Source: Actibacterium atlanticum (GTDB lineage: Bacteria > Pseudomonadota > Alphaproteobacteria > Rhodobacterales > Rhodobacteraceae). Taken from it: DNA of 64,000 nucleotides. Shown piece after piece: positions 28,815 through 37,394 of the stretch. Positions within the stretch are counted from its first letter, which is position 1; each line of letters starts with the position of its first letter. The stretch spans positions 62,001 through 126,000 of the forward strand of contig NZ_AQQY01000004.1 of assembly GCF_000671395.1 (NCBI RefSeq), given 5' to 3'. The notes under the pieces were generated by a model. It was not told where the DNA came from. It did not search any database and saw only the letters and a program-made list of their open reading frames with translations. The position numbers and the translations under genes are program-made.

Positions 28815-30777
28815 CGGGTCCTGCCTCTTTGGCGTTCTTACGAGGGTCGTAGGTTTCCAGTTTGGCAAGTATCGTACGGTGATCCATTTCAATGCTGGCA
28901 TCTACAGACACACAGGCCCGCATCACGGCGGCAAGCGGTGAAATGCGCCAGTTGGTTCCAGTGGCCTCCGCCTCTTCTTGCGCGCGCTGCAACTGACCGG
29001 TCGATACGGGAACATCCAGGTCGGTCATCTTGATCAGACAGTATCCCTCAAAGTGCTTAAACTCGAAGGTAACGCTTTGACCAATTCCCATCGTTGTGCT
29101 TTGGCAGGAGAACGCCAGCAACTCAGCGGCAACAGAACACGCATTGCGCCGGTTGGCATCATCTCCATCCCGCCGGAAATGAGACCGAATCCAACTCTCA
29201 AGGTTTTCTTCGGTTTCCAGAGCCCTTGCGCCTACGAAGCGTGCCCAACCCGAAGATTGACGTTCACGAATTTCCTGTGCGGCCCCGAAATCAACCATGC
29301 GCCCGCCCTGAAGCATCAAGAGCTTGTCACATTGCTCCAGCAGCAACCGGTTTTCGGTGATCAACAGGAAACATCTTCCTGCGCGGCGCTCTTGCTGGAT
29401 GCGTCGCGAAACAGCACTGATAAGCTTTTCGGATGCGCCATCTTCTGGGCGATCGATGAGAAATATGCCTGGCGACAGAATAAAACCACGGGCAAATGCC
29501 AGAGCTTTTTGTTCTGTCGTCGACAGTTGCCGGGCATCCGGTTTCTCGACAATTTCATCGACTGCATCTGCAGCAAATACCAGCTGTTCGAGCACCCGGC
29601 GGCTACGTTCTTCGATCAGACCGGATTGAAAGCAAGTCAGGTTGTCCAGACCACTGGCGGGAACCAGCAAAGGTTGCGGGGGCAGGTAAAGCGCTGGGAT
29701 CGACTGCTCAGCTGTACTGCGCGACCAAAGTTCGGCGCCATGATAGGCAACGCGCCCCTCAATATGCAGCCCGGCCATATCATAGGGGTTGGCCAGAGCC
29801 TGCATCAACAGCGATTTTCCCGCTCCCGGGCCTCCGGCGATCCCAATCACAGACCCGGGCGCAGCCTGGAACGAAATGTCTGATAGCAATGCCTCACCAT
29901 CAGTGGTCTTCACCGTCAAGCCGCGTACGATCAGGCCGGTTGTATCTTCCATCTCATCATCATTGTCGCGCGCGGGCATGGATGTCACAGAAGCCGCCTG
30001 AGCAGTCAGCAAGGGGTCCCCGGCAAATCGTTGTTCAGCAAAGGCGGCAAAGGCACCCACGCTCCAGAATACAATCAGACCAACCGCTGCGATGGCTGCA
30101 TTGCTCAGGACCTCTTGCGCCGTTAGCCAACTTGCCACAGTCATGGCGATGACCATGCTGAACCAGGTGATAGCGGTTAAAAAGCTCCGTAACAGCCCAA
30201 TGTCACGGCGGCGGTCGCGCGCCATACGCCGACCTGATTCGTCCCGCCCGGATAGGATGGACACGGCTTCCTCTGGCAAGAAATCCCACGGGCTTTCGGG
30301 TTTCGAAAAACGATAGAAACCAGCAGTCGCAGCCCAGGCCAGTAGTGCGCCCAGCGGGATGGCAAGGCCCAAAAGTGGATGTAAAAACTCCAATACCAGA
30401 AAGACGACCCCTGCGGTGACAGCTCGCGCAATCACTGAACTTCGCTCACGCGCATATCTATAGCCCGCAAGGGACTTGGCATGGGTATATTCCAGCACAA
30501 GAACACCCAAAGCCGGCACGACTGCAACGGCGGCCAGAATCGGTGCCAGAAGGTCCTCTCCAGGACGGGCGGCAAGCGAGTGTAGAAATACAGCCATAAC
30601 CGATAGGCCAATCATGCATGCGCTTATTCCAAAGGAGAAGAACATCGACAGCGGGAAGGCCCACTTCGGTATCCCGCGATCCCGCATTCGAACGTCGGGC
30701 GCCCCAGAAATTTCGAAGGGGTCACCCTGATTTGCGGGTTTCGCAAATTCTGCTTTTAGATCCTTGTTATGCTGCAT
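28795..30777 (-). CDS. ABC transporter-like protein with degenerate ATPase motifs
   Basis: 660 residues. About six membrane helices (40-250) are fused to an ABC nucleotide-binding domain (about 280-510) and a C-terminal region of about 130 residues. Walker A is intact (GGPGAGKS, 315-322). The signature is LSTTEQ instead of LSGGQ (418-423), Walker B reads LIDRPE (440-445) so the catalytic Glu follows Pro rather than Asp, and the H-loop His is missing (LLITEN, 473-476). ATP may bind without normal turnover. The tail (540-660) faintly resembles an RsbW-type HATPase domain. It is coupled to the HlyD-like gene, like a type I secretion pair, but no TolC is nearby. Confidence 0.8.
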   Translation of the reverse strand: MQHNKDLKAEFAKPANQGDPFEISGAPDVRMRDRGIPKWAFPLSMFFSFGISACMIGLSVMAVFLHSLAARPGEDLLAPILAAVAVVPALGVLVLEYTHAKSLAGYRYARERSSVIARAVTAGVVFLVLEFLHPLLGLAIPLGALLAWAATAGFYRFSKPESPWDFLPEEAVSILSGRDESGRRMARDRRRDIGLLRSFLTAITWFSMVIAMTVASWLTAQEVLSNAAIAAVGLIVFWSVGAFAAFAEQRFAGDPLLTAQAASVTSMPARDNDDEMEDTTGLIVRGLTVKTTDGEALLSDISFQAAPGSVIGIAGGPGAGKSLLMQALANPYDMAGLHIEGRVAYHGAELWSRSTAEQSIPALYLPPQPLLVPASGLDNLTCFQSGLIEERSRRVLEQLVFAADAVDEIVEKPDARQLSTTEQKALAFARGFILSPGIFLIDRPEDGASEKLISAVSRRIQQERRAGRCFLLITENRLLLEQCDKLLMLQGGRMVDFGAAQEIRERQSSGWARFVGARALETEENLESWIRSHFRRDGDDANRRNACSVAAELLAFSCQSTTMGIGQSVTFEFKHFEGYCLIKMTDLDVPVSTGQLQRAQEEAEATGTNWRISPLAAVMRACVSVDASIEMDHRTILAKLETYDPRKNAKEAGPDVANQT

Positions 30778-30898
30778 CGCATGTCAGCCCCGAGATAATT
30801 CAACATCTCATTTCATACGGACGCATTGTTAATAAAACCTTGTTTTCTATAGGAAACTAAATTTTCCGCCTTCTCTGTTTGTTAACTTTACCCAGTCT
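30778..30898. promoter_or_regulatory. Divergent promoter region of the envelope locus
   Basis: About 120 bp of unusually AT-rich DNA between the ABC-like gene (minus) and the first DUF3131 gene (plus). It must drive both operons. It contains GTTAATAAAACCTTG and TTTGTTAACTTTA, which partly resemble CtrA half-sites (TTAA) but do not give a full TTAA-N7-TTAA match. Confidence 0.5.
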
Positions 30899-32626
30899 AT
30901 GAAGGGAACCGAACGCCAGTTTAACGATGGGCAGGATATGACAATAGAAACCGGACAATCGCGCAAAACAGCAGGCTTTGGCATGATAGTGTTTGTGTCG
31001 ACCGTAACGCTATTGGCTGGCGCCGCCTACTCTGTAAGTACCGCGGCCAGAACACTGTTCTTGGCTCAAGAAGAAGAGATCATTCCCATCATCGCCGGGG
31101 GCGAATTGGATCAGATCCCAGCCTTGATGCGGGGCAACCTGCCAAGTGCAACAACAAGCGTCGTATTCGACCAGAAACGGCGCGAGAAACCGCCTCGTAT
31201 GTGCGAAATGCCCCCTGACTACTTTGAGACGATTGATCGTGGTCTTGAACAGCCTGCGGGCTACACACCGCGCAACGCATATGTCCGGAAGTATCGTGCC
31301 CGTCGGGGGTTCCTGAATGAGCGAGAGATGCGCGCGGCGAAAGTGGCGTGGCACTATTTTGAAAAATTTACGCAAGAATCTACCGGGCTGGCAAATTCGG
31401 TCGGGAACTACCCGTCCACGACACTTTGGGACACCGCGTCCTATATCGCCGGTATGGTCGCGGCCTACGAAATCTGCCTGATCGAAAAGCCCGAGTTTGA
31501 TCGCCGTATGACCCAGCTTTTGACAACCATCAAAGGGCTGGAACTTTTCCGCAAAGAGATGCCGAACAAAGTGTACCATACCAAGACGGGTGCCAAGGTA
31601 GACTATACCAACAAGCCCGGAGAAATCGGCTTTTCCGCGCTCGATATCGGCCGCTTCCTTGTATGGATGCGAATCGTGAAAAACCGGTACCCGCATTTGG
31701 GTAACACCGTCGATTCAGTCATGCTGAAGTGGGACTTCAAGAACATTATCGACGAAGAAGGGCTGATGTTCGGATCCTACGTCGACAAGGAAACCGGCGA
31801 GACAGTGTATGCTCAGGAAGGGCGGCTGGGGTATGAAGAGTACGCCGCGAAGGGCTTTGCCCTATGGGGGTTCAAGCCCCGCCTGGCCCATCGCGCAGAA
31901 CCGTTTCTGACGGCATCGATCTATGGCGTTCAGGTGCCATACGACGGGCGCGACCCGCGTATATTTCACTCGCAAAACTATGTCGTCACAGAATCTTACC
32001 TACAAGATGGGTTGGAATTGGGGTTTGACCTGCCACATGACGACTCCAGCCCGGACTGGCTTAACACAGACGGCTGGCGCGCTGAATTCGCCGACCGGAT
32101 ATACGAAGTCCAGGAGAACCGCTGGCGCCGCACAGGGTTCATGACCGCGCGTTCTGAACACAACGTCAAAGGTCCTCCGTACTTCACCTATGATACGATT
32201 TTCTCTGACGGGTACCCATGGAACACCGTAACCCCCCGAGGCGACTATGTGCCCGACCATGCGGCCGTCGCCGCAAAGGCAGCCTTAGGCCTTTGGGCGC
32301 TGTGGGACACTGAATACACAGATGTACTCTACGAGGCCATTATCGAACTTTACGATCCAGAGAATGGTATGTTCGAAGGGCTTTACGAACGCGGTCAGGG
32401 GCGAGTCGCAATCTACACGGCCAACAACAATGGCATCATCCTGACTTCGCTGTTGCACAAGGTGCAAGGCACCATCTTGACCCCATACACCGGCGATACC
32501 GAGGTCTGGTACACGGCCTTCCGCGACCAAGATACGCGTGAGCGGCGAAAATACCCTGACCCCCCTCAAAAAGACGACTGGCTGCCCGCACTTCGACACT
32601 CAGTCCAAAAGGAGGCTGACTTCTGA
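30899..32626 (+). CDS. DUF3131 domain protein (copy 1), membrane-anchored
   Basis: 575 residues. An N-terminal membrane helix (about 27-46, FGMIVFVSTVTLLAGAAYSVS) is followed by a linker of about 100 residues and a DUF3131 domain (about 145-545). Shared with copy 2 are TTLWDTASYIAGM, MPNKVYHTKTGAKVDY, FSALDIGRFLVWMRIV, YAQEGRLGYEEYAAKG, PPYFTYDTIFSDG and the end segment NNNGIILTSLLHK. DUF3131 appears related to six-hairpin glycosidases, so a periplasmic glycan hydrolase or lyase role is plausible. The start is uncertain (30899, or 30938 with a ribosome site too close). It overlaps the next gene by 1 bp. Confidence 0.85.
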   Translation: MKGTERQFNDGQDMTIETGQSRKTAGFGMIVFVSTVTLLAGAAYSVSTAARTLFLAQEEEIIPIIAGGELDQIPALMRGNLPSATTSVVFDQKRREKPPRMCEMPPDYFETIDRGLEQPAGYTPRNAYVRKYRARRGFLNEREMRAAKVAWHYFEKFTQESTGLANSVGNYPSTTLWDTASYIAGMVAAYEICLIEKPEFDRRMTQLLTTIKGLELFRKEMPNKVYHTKTGAKVDYTNKPGEIGFSALDIGRFLVWMRIVKNRYPHLGNTVDSVMLKWDFKNIIDEEGLMFGSYVDKETGETVYAQEGRLGYEEYAAKGFALWGFKPRLAHRAEPFLTASIYGVQVPYDGRDPRIFHSQNYVVTESYLQDGLELGFDLPHDDSSPDWLNTDGWRAEFADRIYEVQENRWRRTGFMTARSEHNVKGPPYFTYDTIFSDGYPWNTVTPRGDYVPDHAAVAAKAALGLWALWDTEYTDVLYEAIIELYDPENGMFEGLYERGQGRVAIYTANNNGIILTSLLHKVQGTILTPYTGDTEVWYTAFRDQDTRERRKYPDPPQKDDWLPALRHSVQKEADF

Positions 32627-34044
32627 TGACCTACGCACATAAAATTACCACCACAGCAGTCGCAGTTTTGCTGGCCTTAGGGACCACATGCGCGGCGCAA
32701 ACCCAAGCCACTCAAAACCCAGCCGCTTTCGCGTCCGAAAATGCGATCCTGGATACATCAATTCCTTTTGCGATTGGCGCAAGGGAGGCGCGCCAATCCT
32801 TGCGTGGCGCTTTCGGCTGGCCGACGTTTCAGGAAGGATTGGTCGAGGGGGTGTACTTCCGCTTTGACCCGGATGGATACGCCCGGTTTTCATCAACTCC
32901 GCGGTTGGACACCGACGTTTTCGAGGTAATCTGCCGACCTCGGACTTTTTCCTGTATGGGGCGAAAAGGACCTTTGTCGTTGATCCTGAACACCCGCGGG
33001 CAACTTCAGCTAAAGCTGGACGATGTCGCCAGCGGCGACACGTTTTTCGTGTCCGAAGGCGTCTCTGAAATCCAAGTGCCTGAGCGCATTCTTCAACCCT
33101 TGGATGTTCAACTTGAAAACCTCCTGTCCACGGGGGGGGAACTTATCATTCGTCGAGGCGAAAACGAGGTAAACCGCGTTTCGCTCAATGGATTCATGCC
33201 TGTGTCCGCCTACCTGCGCTGGATCGTTGCCCGTCAGGACTATTCGGTACTGCCGCGAGGCTGGCCCGTCCCCAACGCGCTTGGAGATACTCAAAACGGT
33301 AACATGACTCAGGTTTCTGAATGGAATTCTCCGATGCCACAACCCCAGTACTTTCCGTCTCAAGGCGCCGCCCCGGGCCTCCAGACTGCAAATGCAGCCG
33401 CCCCAGCCGAAGTTGCTGAAGTGAAAGGGGAGCTCAAAGTCTTGCGCGAACTCTTACTGGCTAAGAATGCAGAACAGGCTATTCCACCCGCCGCTGCCGC
33501 ACCAATCGCACCGGGATCAATGGCACAGCCCTCCTCGAATCTAAGCGAGGTCGAGACACACATCCTTGAACTGCAAGCCACAACTGACCAAATTCTTGCG
33601 GACATAGAAACGCTGCGCCAAGCCGCAAATCAATTGCCCGTTCACCCTCCCGCAGCTGAGCAGCCGATGACGCAAACCGCCTATCCAAACGAACCTTCGC
33701 AACAGGCGCGGCGTTTGGAGTATTTGATGAGTGAAATCGGCTTGGACGCTGAAACCGCTTTGATGATCATGGAGCTTGCGGAAACTCGCCCCCAAGAAAG
33801 CGCCCAAGGGTATATGGCGCCAGAGGCCCCTGTGTTCCCAAAATCCATGGGCCAGGCCGTCAAACAAGATATCGTTTCCGAGATTTTGGCCGAGCTGGAA
33901 GCCGAGCTGAATACCCCTGCAGTTGCGACGGAAACGCCGCCAGAAGCGCCAATTGCGACGTCGGTGCAAGCCCCTTCTGCGAGCCCAGAGGAGTATCAGC
34001 TTCTGTCGGACTACTTTAAGTCCGCATTTTCCGGCCAGCAATGA
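32626..34044 (+). CDS. Secreted protein of unknown function with coiled-coil and Pro/Gln-rich linkers
   Basis: 472 residues with a clear signal peptide (HKITTTAVAVLLALGTTCAAQ). A folded domain follows (about 40-210), with two Cys in VICRPRTFSCMG. The rest (about 225-472) is Pro/Ala/Gln-rich with helical stretches (AEVKGELKVLRELLLAK, SNLSEVETHILELQATTDQILADIETLRQ) that look like short coiled coils. I do not recognise a family. A GGAGG ribosome site lies at 32611-32615 and the ATG shares one base with the previous stop, so it is the second gene of the DUF3131 operon. Interaction scaffold is a guess. Confidence 0.75.
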   Translation: MTYAHKITTTAVAVLLALGTTCAAQTQATQNPAAFASENAILDTSIPFAIGAREARQSLRGAFGWPTFQEGLVEGVYFRFDPDGYARFSSTPRLDTDVFEVICRPRTFSCMGRKGPLSLILNTRGQLQLKLDDVASGDTFFVSEGVSEIQVPERILQPLDVQLENLLSTGGELIIRRGENEVNRVSLNGFMPVSAYLRWIVARQDYSVLPRGWPVPNALGDTQNGNMTQVSEWNSPMPQPQYFPSQGAAPGLQTANAAAPAEVAEVKGELKVLRELLLAKNAEQAIPPAAAAPIAPGSMAQPSSNLSEVETHILELQATTDQILADIETLRQAANQLPVHPPAAEQPMTQTAYPNEPSQQARRLEYLMSEIGLDAETALMIMELAETRPQESAQGYMAPEAPVFPKSMGQAVKQDIVSEILAELEAELNTPAVATETPPEAPIATSVQAPSASPEEYQLLSDYFKSAFSGQQ

Positions 34045-34111
34045 GGCCGCAAATCCAGCCCCTATGGCACAGTGCTTTGTGCTAAATTGCAAATATTAAT
34101 TGCTCCTTCAA

Positions 34112-34837
34112 ATGCGGCATCGGGTGTCTAATCAAACCGGTCACTTTGAAGGAGAAACCGTTATTTCAGGCAAAGCCAGCGTCGATAAAAGGTCCCTCTG
34201 GGGTCTTCTAACTGTCTTGATTACATCAAGCCTGATTTCGGCTGCGAATTGCCTTGCGGCCGAACCAATTCAAACTACTGATCACGCGCCGCTCTGGACG
34301 ATTCAATGCTTGGACGAGGGGGCTTTGTGCCTGGCAACATCCTCTATTATGGTGGTTTTCCTTGATTCAAACGCCCGGCCGCATCTGGCTCTCAAAAACA
34401 CCGCACCAGAACGCTTATCGGTCCTGAACGGTCGCCTTTCGAAAGACCTCCCGCATCGGCCGTCTGAGCCGCTTGCTGGCTCTGACATTCGATTGCTATC
34501 CCAAGATGGCGCACACTTGGTCGTGCAACGACAGGGTGAACCCCTTTTGCTGTTGCAAACCTGGGGCTTGGACACCGCGGTGAATGAAATACGTCAGCGA
34601 TCGGGGCGCTCTCTCCAAACAGATTCGGCGGTCGCGCAAGAAAACGCCCCCCCGGTGCTCCAACGTTTTGAAGAAATCCAGAAGTTTCACGAGGCTCCGC
34701 CAGTCATCTTTCTGCCCGCGATAAAGCCGCAGGCGCAGATGTCGATACGCGCTCAGAACGGGCTGGTACTTCCGATCATTTCCGGAATGGGGCAGCACAT
34801 TGAACAATACGCGACCACCAGCCCGACCCTCGAATAG
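34112..34837 (+). CDS. Secreted protein of unknown function (start uncertain, possible ATT start)
   Basis: The frame is open from about 34100. A signal peptide lies well inside it: KRSLWGLLTVLITSSLISA followed by NCLAAEP. The mature part has one Cys pair (IQCLDEGALC) and ends without membrane segments. The ATG at 34112 lacks a ribosome site and would give an unusually long 30-residue leader before the signal peptide. A strong AAGGAG (34149-34154) sits 8 bp before an in-frame ATT at 34163, which would give a canonical signal peptide. The boundaries given are the conservative choice. No family recognised; third gene of the plus-strand operon. Confidence 0.65.
   Translation: MRHRVSNQTGHFEGETVISGKASVDKRSLWGLLTVLITSSLISAANCLAAEPIQTTDHAPLWTIQCLDEGALCLATSSIMVVFLDSNARPHLALKNTAPERLSVLNGRLSKDLPHRPSEPLAGSDIRLLSQDGAHLVVQRQGEPLLLLQTWGLDTAVNEIRQRSGRSLQTDSAVAQENAPPVLQRFEEIQKFHEAPPVIFLPAIKPQAQMSIRAQNGLVLPIISGMGQHIEQYATTSPTLE
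34149..34154 (+). promoter_or_regulatory. Ribosome binding site pointing to an ATT start
   Basis: AAGGAG followed by AAACCGTT and then ATT at 34163, in frame with the secreted protein. There is no ATG, GTG or TTG at suitable spacing. It is the only good ribosome site in this leader. Confidence 0.45.
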
Positions 34838-34941
34838 TCTACTGTTTTATATGTATTTTTTCAGACACCTCTGGGTGGTTTCACCTGTTTTTAATCGCAG
34901 GTCTGTATTTCAGAACAAGTAAGAGTGTGAGGATGTAGAAC

Positions 34942-36021
34942 ATGTCACTTGTCAAACGTTACGCCAAACCAATCTCCGGGGCCGTTATCTGCGTTGCGTT
35001 GTCTGGTTGCGTGGCGCCCCCTGCGAGCTTTGCTCCGTCTATCGCGCAGCCCAACACACGGCCCGCGCGCAACTTCACATCGTTTAGCGACTCTTTGCGC
35101 TGCATGGATGCGCTGTTTATCCAAGCCAAACGACCACGGGTCCTCGTCTCGTCAACTGACATTCCTGATGAAACACGAGAAATAGATGTCGGGGCGGATG
35201 ACATGCTGATCAACGCGCTGAGCCAGATGAATGCAAGAAGTCAGGCGTATCAGTTCCTCGATCAGGCAATCTATAAAGATGGCGGTTTGCTGCAGCTCCA
35301 GCTAACCCGCGATGACGATATCAGCCCGCAATACTACATTCGAGGCTCCATCAGCCAATTGGATTCCTCGGTCACCGACGACTCGCTGGATGTCGATTGG
35401 GAGGCTGCATCCGGGACGTCAAAAGGCCTGACCGGGGCCAAGTTTGGCCCTTATCGCAAACTGTCTGTGGTTTCGGTGGACATGCATCTGGTCGCTTTCC
35501 CAAGCCGGCGGGTGCTGCCCGGGGCATCTGTCGCAAATTCCATGATTGTCATCGAAAGGGGATTTGGCGCAGGTGCCAGCGGCTTGATAGATCTGTCCGA
35601 TCTGGGCATCTCTCTCGAAATCAATCGTGTTGAAAGCGAAAGCCAAGCGGTGCGCAATTTGATCGAGCTTGGCCTTATTGAGCTTTTGGGGCGGCATTCA
35701 GGTGTGCCCTACTGGTCCTGCCTGAGCTTACCCCAAACTGATGCAAAGGCTGAACAGAACCGTGAGCGCAAGTTTGAAAACACGCTTGAAAGCCAGAACA
35801 TAGCCGAAGCGCAAACATTGCTGATGGCCTTGGGCTATTATGACGGCACAGTCGACAACATGCTTGGGGCGCAAACCCGTGCGTCAATCAGCAAGTTTCA
35901 GGCAGATGAAAAACTTTTGCCCAACGGTATCGTAGACTTCGACCTACTGCAGCGGCTGCGCAAACGTCTCGCCGCGAAAACAGCAAAAGTAGACCCAACC
36001 AACACGTCCCAAAAAGAGTAA
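34942..36021 (+). CDS. CsgG-like lipoprotein with C-terminal peptidoglycan-binding domain
   Basis: 359 residues. Lipoprotein signal with lipobox LSGC (Cys about 23). Residues about 50-265 follow the CsgG/HfaB order: RVLVSSTDIPDETRE, DDMLINALSQM, YYIRGSISQLDSS, SVVSVDMHLVAFPSRRVLPG and ESQAVRNLIELGLIELLGR. In CsgG the corresponding region forms the outer-membrane curli channel. Residues about 275-345 are a peptidoglycan-binding domain (AEAQTLLMALGYYDGTVDNML, GAQTRASISKFQ, LPNGIVD). The fusion would tether an outer-membrane pore-like protein to the wall. Last gene of the plus operon, followed by a hairpin. Confidence 0.75.
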   Translation: MSLVKRYAKPISGAVICVALSGCVAPPASFAPSIAQPNTRPARNFTSFSDSLRCMDALFIQAKRPRVLVSSTDIPDETREIDVGADDMLINALSQMNARSQAYQFLDQAIYKDGGLLQLQLTRDDDISPQYYIRGSISQLDSSVTDDSLDVDWEAASGTSKGLTGAKFGPYRKLSVVSVDMHLVAFPSRRVLPGASVANSMIVIERGFGAGASGLIDLSDLGISLEINRVESESQAVRNLIELGLIELLGRHSGVPYWSCLSLPQTDAKAEQNRERKFENTLESQNIAEAQTLLMALGYYDGTVDNMLGAQTRASISKFQADEKLLPNGIVDFDLLQRLRKRLAAKTAKVDPTNTSQKE

Positions 36022-36055
36022 GGCCCAAACGCCGTCATTGCAGCGTTTGGGCCTT
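36020..36055. terminator. Bidirectional hairpin terminator between convergent operons
   Basis: A 13-bp perfect stem, AAGGCCCAAACGC and GCGTTTGGGCCTT, with a 10-nt loop. It overlaps the stop codon of the CsgG-like gene and lies 25 bp from the end of the second DUF3131 gene. The T-rich tail (ACTCTTTTT) is on the minus-strand reading, so it fits the minus operon best. Confidence 0.8.
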
Positions 36056-36080
36056 GTCCTGAAGGGTCACTCCCAGAGAA

Positions 36081-37394
36081 CTAGTTCGTTTGCCATAGCG
36101 GGCCATGCGCCATGAAATGGATAGCCTCCAGAACGATGCCGTTGGTGTTCAACGCCAACACATCATTTTTCTGCCCATCCACCTCAAACTCGCCCGCCAT
36201 CCACCCGCCTGAGCTGGCCAAATGGCTGAGCGTGTCGCGCAGCATCCCCGTATATTCGTTGTCATAGAGCGCGTCCCAACCAAACACCGCCTTCAGGCTG
36301 ACAGTGCGCAGCGCATCAAATTGCGTGCCATCTTCGCTTACCACCGCCCATTCGTTGCCATTGCTGAAGACGGAGGAGTACAAAAAGTACGGTGCCTGAT
36401 TGATGTGATCTTCTGATACCATGGTGAGCTTGCCCGTCTCGCGATACCTGCGCCATTGCGCATCATAGACCCGAGACGCCAGAATCTGGGCCTCGCTGTC
36501 CAATCCCATCTCTAAGCCAAGAAGCAGATAAGGCTCGCTCAACGTTGGCGTGATCGCGCGAAAAGCCGAGGAGCTGCGCCTGTCGATCGGAACATCTACG
36601 CCTTCAATCTGCTGCCAATCCATAATCGCAGAGGCCGAGATCGCTGATGACACATCTAGCCCCCACATCGCGGCGGCCCTTGCGGCGTATTGCTCATACC
36701 CGATCCGGCCTTCTTGGGGGTATACCGTCGCCTCGCCTTCTAATGCGGCCCCTGTCAGGCTCCCGGCTGTCGCCATCTTTTCAAGCTGCCAGTTTGACAG
36801 TGCAGCCCGCACTTGCGCGCCATACTCCGGCGCGCGGCGCTCCAACACACGAAATGCGGTCAACAGCCGCGCGATATCAAGCGCCGACCAACCGACTCCG
36901 CGGTCCGATACGGTATTGTCGTAATCCACCATCTCACCGGTGATTGTGTTGTAGGCCTTGTTTGGCAAAACGCCATCGAACAGCGGCAATACTGCCATCG
37001 TGTCAAGAAAGGCGCTGACACGTTTATCGAACTGATAGCCACTGATTAGCCCCAACTCTTTGGCGCTGAGCAGGGCAAACAAGTAAGATCCCTGATCCCA
37101 CAATGTCCCCGAGGGGAACCCCGCCACGGAATCCACCAAACCCGTCTCCGGGCGCGTGTTTTGTTCAAAATAGCGCCATGCCACCCGGGCATCCGCCATG
37201 TCCTGCGCGGTCAGTTCACGCGGCGCCGTTGGGACATGCCTGGCCTCACCCAGGGATTGCACCGCGATATGGCTGGTGCTGGCCATAAAACGGCCCCACC
37301 CATCCGTCGCGACGGCAAATCCCGCGGCCGCGACAAGACCAAACATGAAAGCATAGCTGGACCGGTTGTTAGACGGTTTTACCTGAGAGGGCAT
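36081..37394 (-). CDS. DUF3131 domain protein (copy 2)
   Basis: 437 residues with an N-terminal signal anchor (AFMFGLVAAAGFAVATDG, about 15-32) and then a DUF3131 domain to the C-terminus. It aligns with copy 1 at GTLWDQGSYLFALLSAKELG, LPNKAYNTITGEMVDYDN, WSALDIARLLTAFRVL, YPQEGRIGYEQYAARA, APYFLYSSVFSNG and NTNGIVLEAIHF. The shared Asp and Glu in LWD, QEGR and GYE are candidates for active-site acids. An AAGGAG site supports the ATG at 37394, which overlaps the glycosyltransferase gene by 26 bp. By analogy with BcsZ beside BcsA, it may trim the polymer made by that enzyme. Confidence 0.85.
   Translation of the reverse strand: MPSQVKPSNNRSSYAFMFGLVAAAGFAVATDGWGRFMASTSHIAVQSLGEARHVPTAPRELTAQDMADARVAWRYFEQNTRPETGLVDSVAGFPSGTLWDQGSYLFALLSAKELGLISGYQFDKRVSAFLDTMAVLPLFDGVLPNKAYNTITGEMVDYDNTVSDRGVGWSALDIARLLTAFRVLERRAPEYGAQVRAALSNWQLEKMATAGSLTGAALEGEATVYPQEGRIGYEQYAARAAAMWGLDVSSAISASAIMDWQQIEGVDVPIDRRSSSAFRAITPTLSEPYLLLGLEMGLDSEAQILASRVYDAQWRRYRETGKLTMVSEDHINQAPYFLYSSVFSNGNEWAVVSEDGTQFDALRTVSLKAVFGWDALYDNEYTGMLRDTLSHLASSGGWMAGEFEVDGQKNDVLALNTNGIVLEAIHFMAHGPLWQTN

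Noticed and set aside
27549-30777. Ordinary type I protein secretion system
   Set aside because: Adaptor and ABC-like genes are paired, but the ATPase motifs are degraded and there is no TolC or RTX substrate in reach.
30778-30898. CtrA binding site in the divergent promoter
   Set aside because: TTAA half-sites occur but none pair at the 7-bp spacing of the consensus.
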